Shown: positions 5,611-6,649 of the stretch, piece by piece | Numbering within the stretch: position 1 is the first letter of the stretch | Layout of the letters: each line of letters begins with the position of its first letter | NCBI GenBank assembly: GCA_023416335.1 | Contig: JAEZHY010000292.1 | Coordinates: 1 to 6,649 of the forward strand | Source: Pseudomonadota bacterium | GTDB lineage: Bacteria > Desulfobacterota > Syntrophobacteria > Syntrophobacterales > Syntrophobacteraceae | Length of the DNA: 6,649 nt | Direction of reading: 5' to 3' | Position numbers and translations under genes: made by a program | Notes under the pieces: model-generated | The model's database searches: none | Told to the model about the DNA's origin: nothing | What the model saw: only the letters and a program-made list of their open reading frames with translations

Positions 5611-5628
5611 CTGTTCACTGTTCACTGC
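5611..5628 (-). repeat. GTGAAC-type dispersed word tract, copy 4
   Basis: The minus strand reads GCAGTGAACAGTGAACAG, two and a half perfect units of the eight-base word CAGTGAA(C). The DUF5131 stop codon (5624-5622) lies inside it, so the tract begins within the last codons of the gene. It is the cleanest of the four copies. Confidence 0.55.
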
Positions 5629-6335
5629 ACCACCGGCACCTCATCGTAAGTCCTACCGTCCAGGAGACGTCCGCTGCGTTTTTTGTTTGTCCCTCCCCAC
5701 TGCTTGAAGAAGAAGGCAACTCCGTACTCCCGGCAGACTGAAAGAAGCATTCTCACCCAGTCTTCCCTGACCGGGCGGCATTTCGGTCCCGATTCCCCGC
5801 CGACAATCGCCCAGTGGATGCTTTCCAAGGAGATATCTTTTATAGGCCCGAGCAGGGGTTCAAATGAAACGAACCGCACACGTGCCGGGACCTGCCTCAG
5901 GTCGGACAGCCGGTGCGCGGCTTCCCGGTTCTCGACGGTAACCCCCATCCAGACATTCTCAGGCCATTTAAGCTTTGGCGACAGCTCCGCCAGGCGCTCG
6001 CTGCGCTTCGTCAAAACCTGGAACGTGTGCTGCGGGCAATTCCCCATGGTTTCGAAAATGTGCTGAATGAAATCGAACGGGACGTCCTTATGAAACAGGT
6101 CGCTCATCGAATTTACAAAGACCCAACTGGGCTTCTTCCACTTGAGCGGCGCCGCGATCAGGTCCTCATGCATTGTGAGTTCAAATCCGTTGCGATACCG
6201 GTCCATTCCCATGGCCTTGAGCCGTCTTGCCATCCGCTCCGCATAGCAGTTCATACATCCGGCGCTCAACTTGGTGCATCCGGTTACCGGATTCCAGGTC
6301 AGCTCGGTCCATTCTATTTTTGTTTGTGTTGCCAT
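5622..6335 (-). CDS. Three-Cys-motif protein, phage Gp37/Gp68 family (DUF5131)
   Basis: The function is unknown. The 237-residue protein has the full signature of Pfam family DUF5131 (phage Gp37/Gp68): IEWTELTWNPVTGCTKLSAG (7-26) leading into CMNCYAERMA (27-36), giving Cys20, Cys27 and Cys30 in a CX6CX2C arrangement. It also has VFVNSMSDLFH (72-82), FQVLTKRSERL (105-115), NVWMGVTVEN (127-136), VSFEPLLGP (156-164), AIVGGESGPKCRP (176-188) and FFFKQWGG (208-215). The cysteine cluster suggests a metal or Fe-S site, perhaps radical-SAM-like, but the spacing is not the classical CX3CX2C. Relatives occur in phages and accessory islands and are often paired with the three-Cys-motif partner TcmP; no such gene is visible in this window. 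The ATG has only a weak GGGAAAG (6348-6342) upstream. The stop codon lies in a repeated GTGAAC tract. Horizontal acquisition is likely but inferred. Confidence 0.9.
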   Translation of the reverse strand: MATQTKIEWTELTWNPVTGCTKLSAGCMNCYAERMARRLKAMGMDRYRNGFELTMHEDLIAAPLKWKKPSWVFVNSMSDLFHKDVPFDFIQHIFETMGNCPQHTFQVLTKRSERLAELSPKLKWPENVWMGVTVENREAAHRLSDLRQVPARVRFVSFEPLLGPIKDISLESIHWAIVGGESGPKCRPVREDWVRMLLSVCREYGVAFFFKQWGGTNKKRSGRLLDGRTYDEVPVVQ

Positions 6336-6649
6336 TGATTACTTTCCCGCCAAAGGTCGATTACAATCTCCAGTTGAGCTTGCGTGATGTGCTGTCATGC
6401 AACTCCGAACCACCGGCGATTTGTTGTTTCCAATTGTAAAATGGTAAAGAAGTAAAGGCTATGGGTTGGATGCGAATTTGAGGATTGGAGTCAGCGGGAA
6501 CGTACTCTAAAAGCTTTTGACAGAGCCGGGTTGCCGGATGGTGAATATTGCTTTGTTCTACCATCAGACTGCTGCAACTGGAAATCGGGATAATCAAGTT
6601 CGAATGGTCAATGACAATTGTGGAAGGGACCTCTTCCTATCCGAGAAAT
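6336..6649. other. AT-richer region upstream of the DUF5131 gene, no supported gene
   Basis: These 314 bp run to the window edge. The longest minus-strand frame (6361-6597) would need a TTG start, has no ribosome site I can see, and has no domain character; its text (for example SNPQIRIQPIAFTSLPFYNW) looks like translated AT-rich intergenic DNA. The promoter of the DUF5131 gene should lie here unless it belongs to an operon from the right. A 26-codon open frame overlaps the DUF5131 start (6317-6394) but has no start codon. No tRNA, repeat array or attachment site was recognised. Confidence 0.5.

Larger units (their letters stand above)
5315..5621. other. Non-coding, hairpin-rich stretch between convergent genes
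   Basis: This 307-bp stretch separates the ends of the radical SAM gene (+) and the DUF5131 gene (-). It contains two perfect hairpins (5366-5385 and 5573-5592), several CCGGG/CCCGG pairings around 5414-5456, and a GTTCACTG tract at the right end. Two overlapping short minus-strand frames (5375-5557 and 5403-5618) have no domain character, are rich in Arg, Pro, Ser and Gly, and are probably chance. It reads like repeat-derived intergenic DNA; that is an impression from composition, not a comparison. Confidence 0.55.

Noticed and set aside
5403..5618. 71-codon minus-strand frame downstream of the DUF5131 gene
   Set aside because: No family resemblance, no ribosome site, and it overlaps hairpins; treated as non-coding or repeat-derived.
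5611..5628. CRISPR-like reading of the repeated GTTCACT words
   Set aside because: Units are about eight bases, adjacent without spacers, and degenerate at the other sites; no cas genes are present.
6361..6597. 78-codon minus-strand frame upstream of the DUF5131 gene, checked as a tcmP fragment
   Set aside because: Needs a TTG start and shows no recognisable partner-protein motif; the text looks like translated intergenic DNA.

Overview
The window most likely comes from a Desulfobacterota-type ('deltaproteobacterial', Geobacter/Syntrophobacter-like) chromosome. This is inferred from the protein character, the lysC-cimA gene pair known from Geobacter, a GC-rich coding style, and a cobalamin-binding radical SAM protein of a kind common in those anaerobes. 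No rRNA or tRNA is present to fix the taxonomy.

Layout from left to right. Positions 1-120 are the 3' end of a group II intron on the + strand: probably the last codons of its reverse transcriptase/maturase, then domains V and VI and the predicted 3' splice boundary. Positions 121-431 are intergenic and hold two inverted copies of a short dispersed element; the copy nearer cimA forms a rho-independent terminator for it. On the minus strand, lysC (2269-3531, aspartate kinase) lies upstream of cimA (432-2042, citramalate synthase). They are probably co-transcribed: no terminator is visible in the 226-bp gap, and a good one follows cimA. LysC feeds the aspartate-derived amino acids, while CimA starts the threonine-independent route to isoleucine. 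A strong ribosome binding site inside lysC, at Met247, predicts a separately translated regulatory subunit.

A divergent intergenic region (3532-3805) leads to a + strand gene for a B12-binding-type radical SAM protein with a DUF4070-like C-terminus (3806-5314); its substrate cannot be read from the sequence. A 307-bp non-coding stretch rich in hairpins follows. Next comes a minus-strand gene for a three-Cys-motif protein of the phage Gp37/Gp68 (DUF5131) family (5622-6335), of unknown function and without its usual partner in view. The last 314 bp appear more AT-rich and hold no gene I can support.

I see no convincing new multi-gene system. The items most worth checking are the in-frame internal gene in lysC, the intron terminus, the repeat that doubles as a terminator, recurring GTTCACTG-type words in four intergenic spots, and the orphan DUF5131 gene at the right edge.
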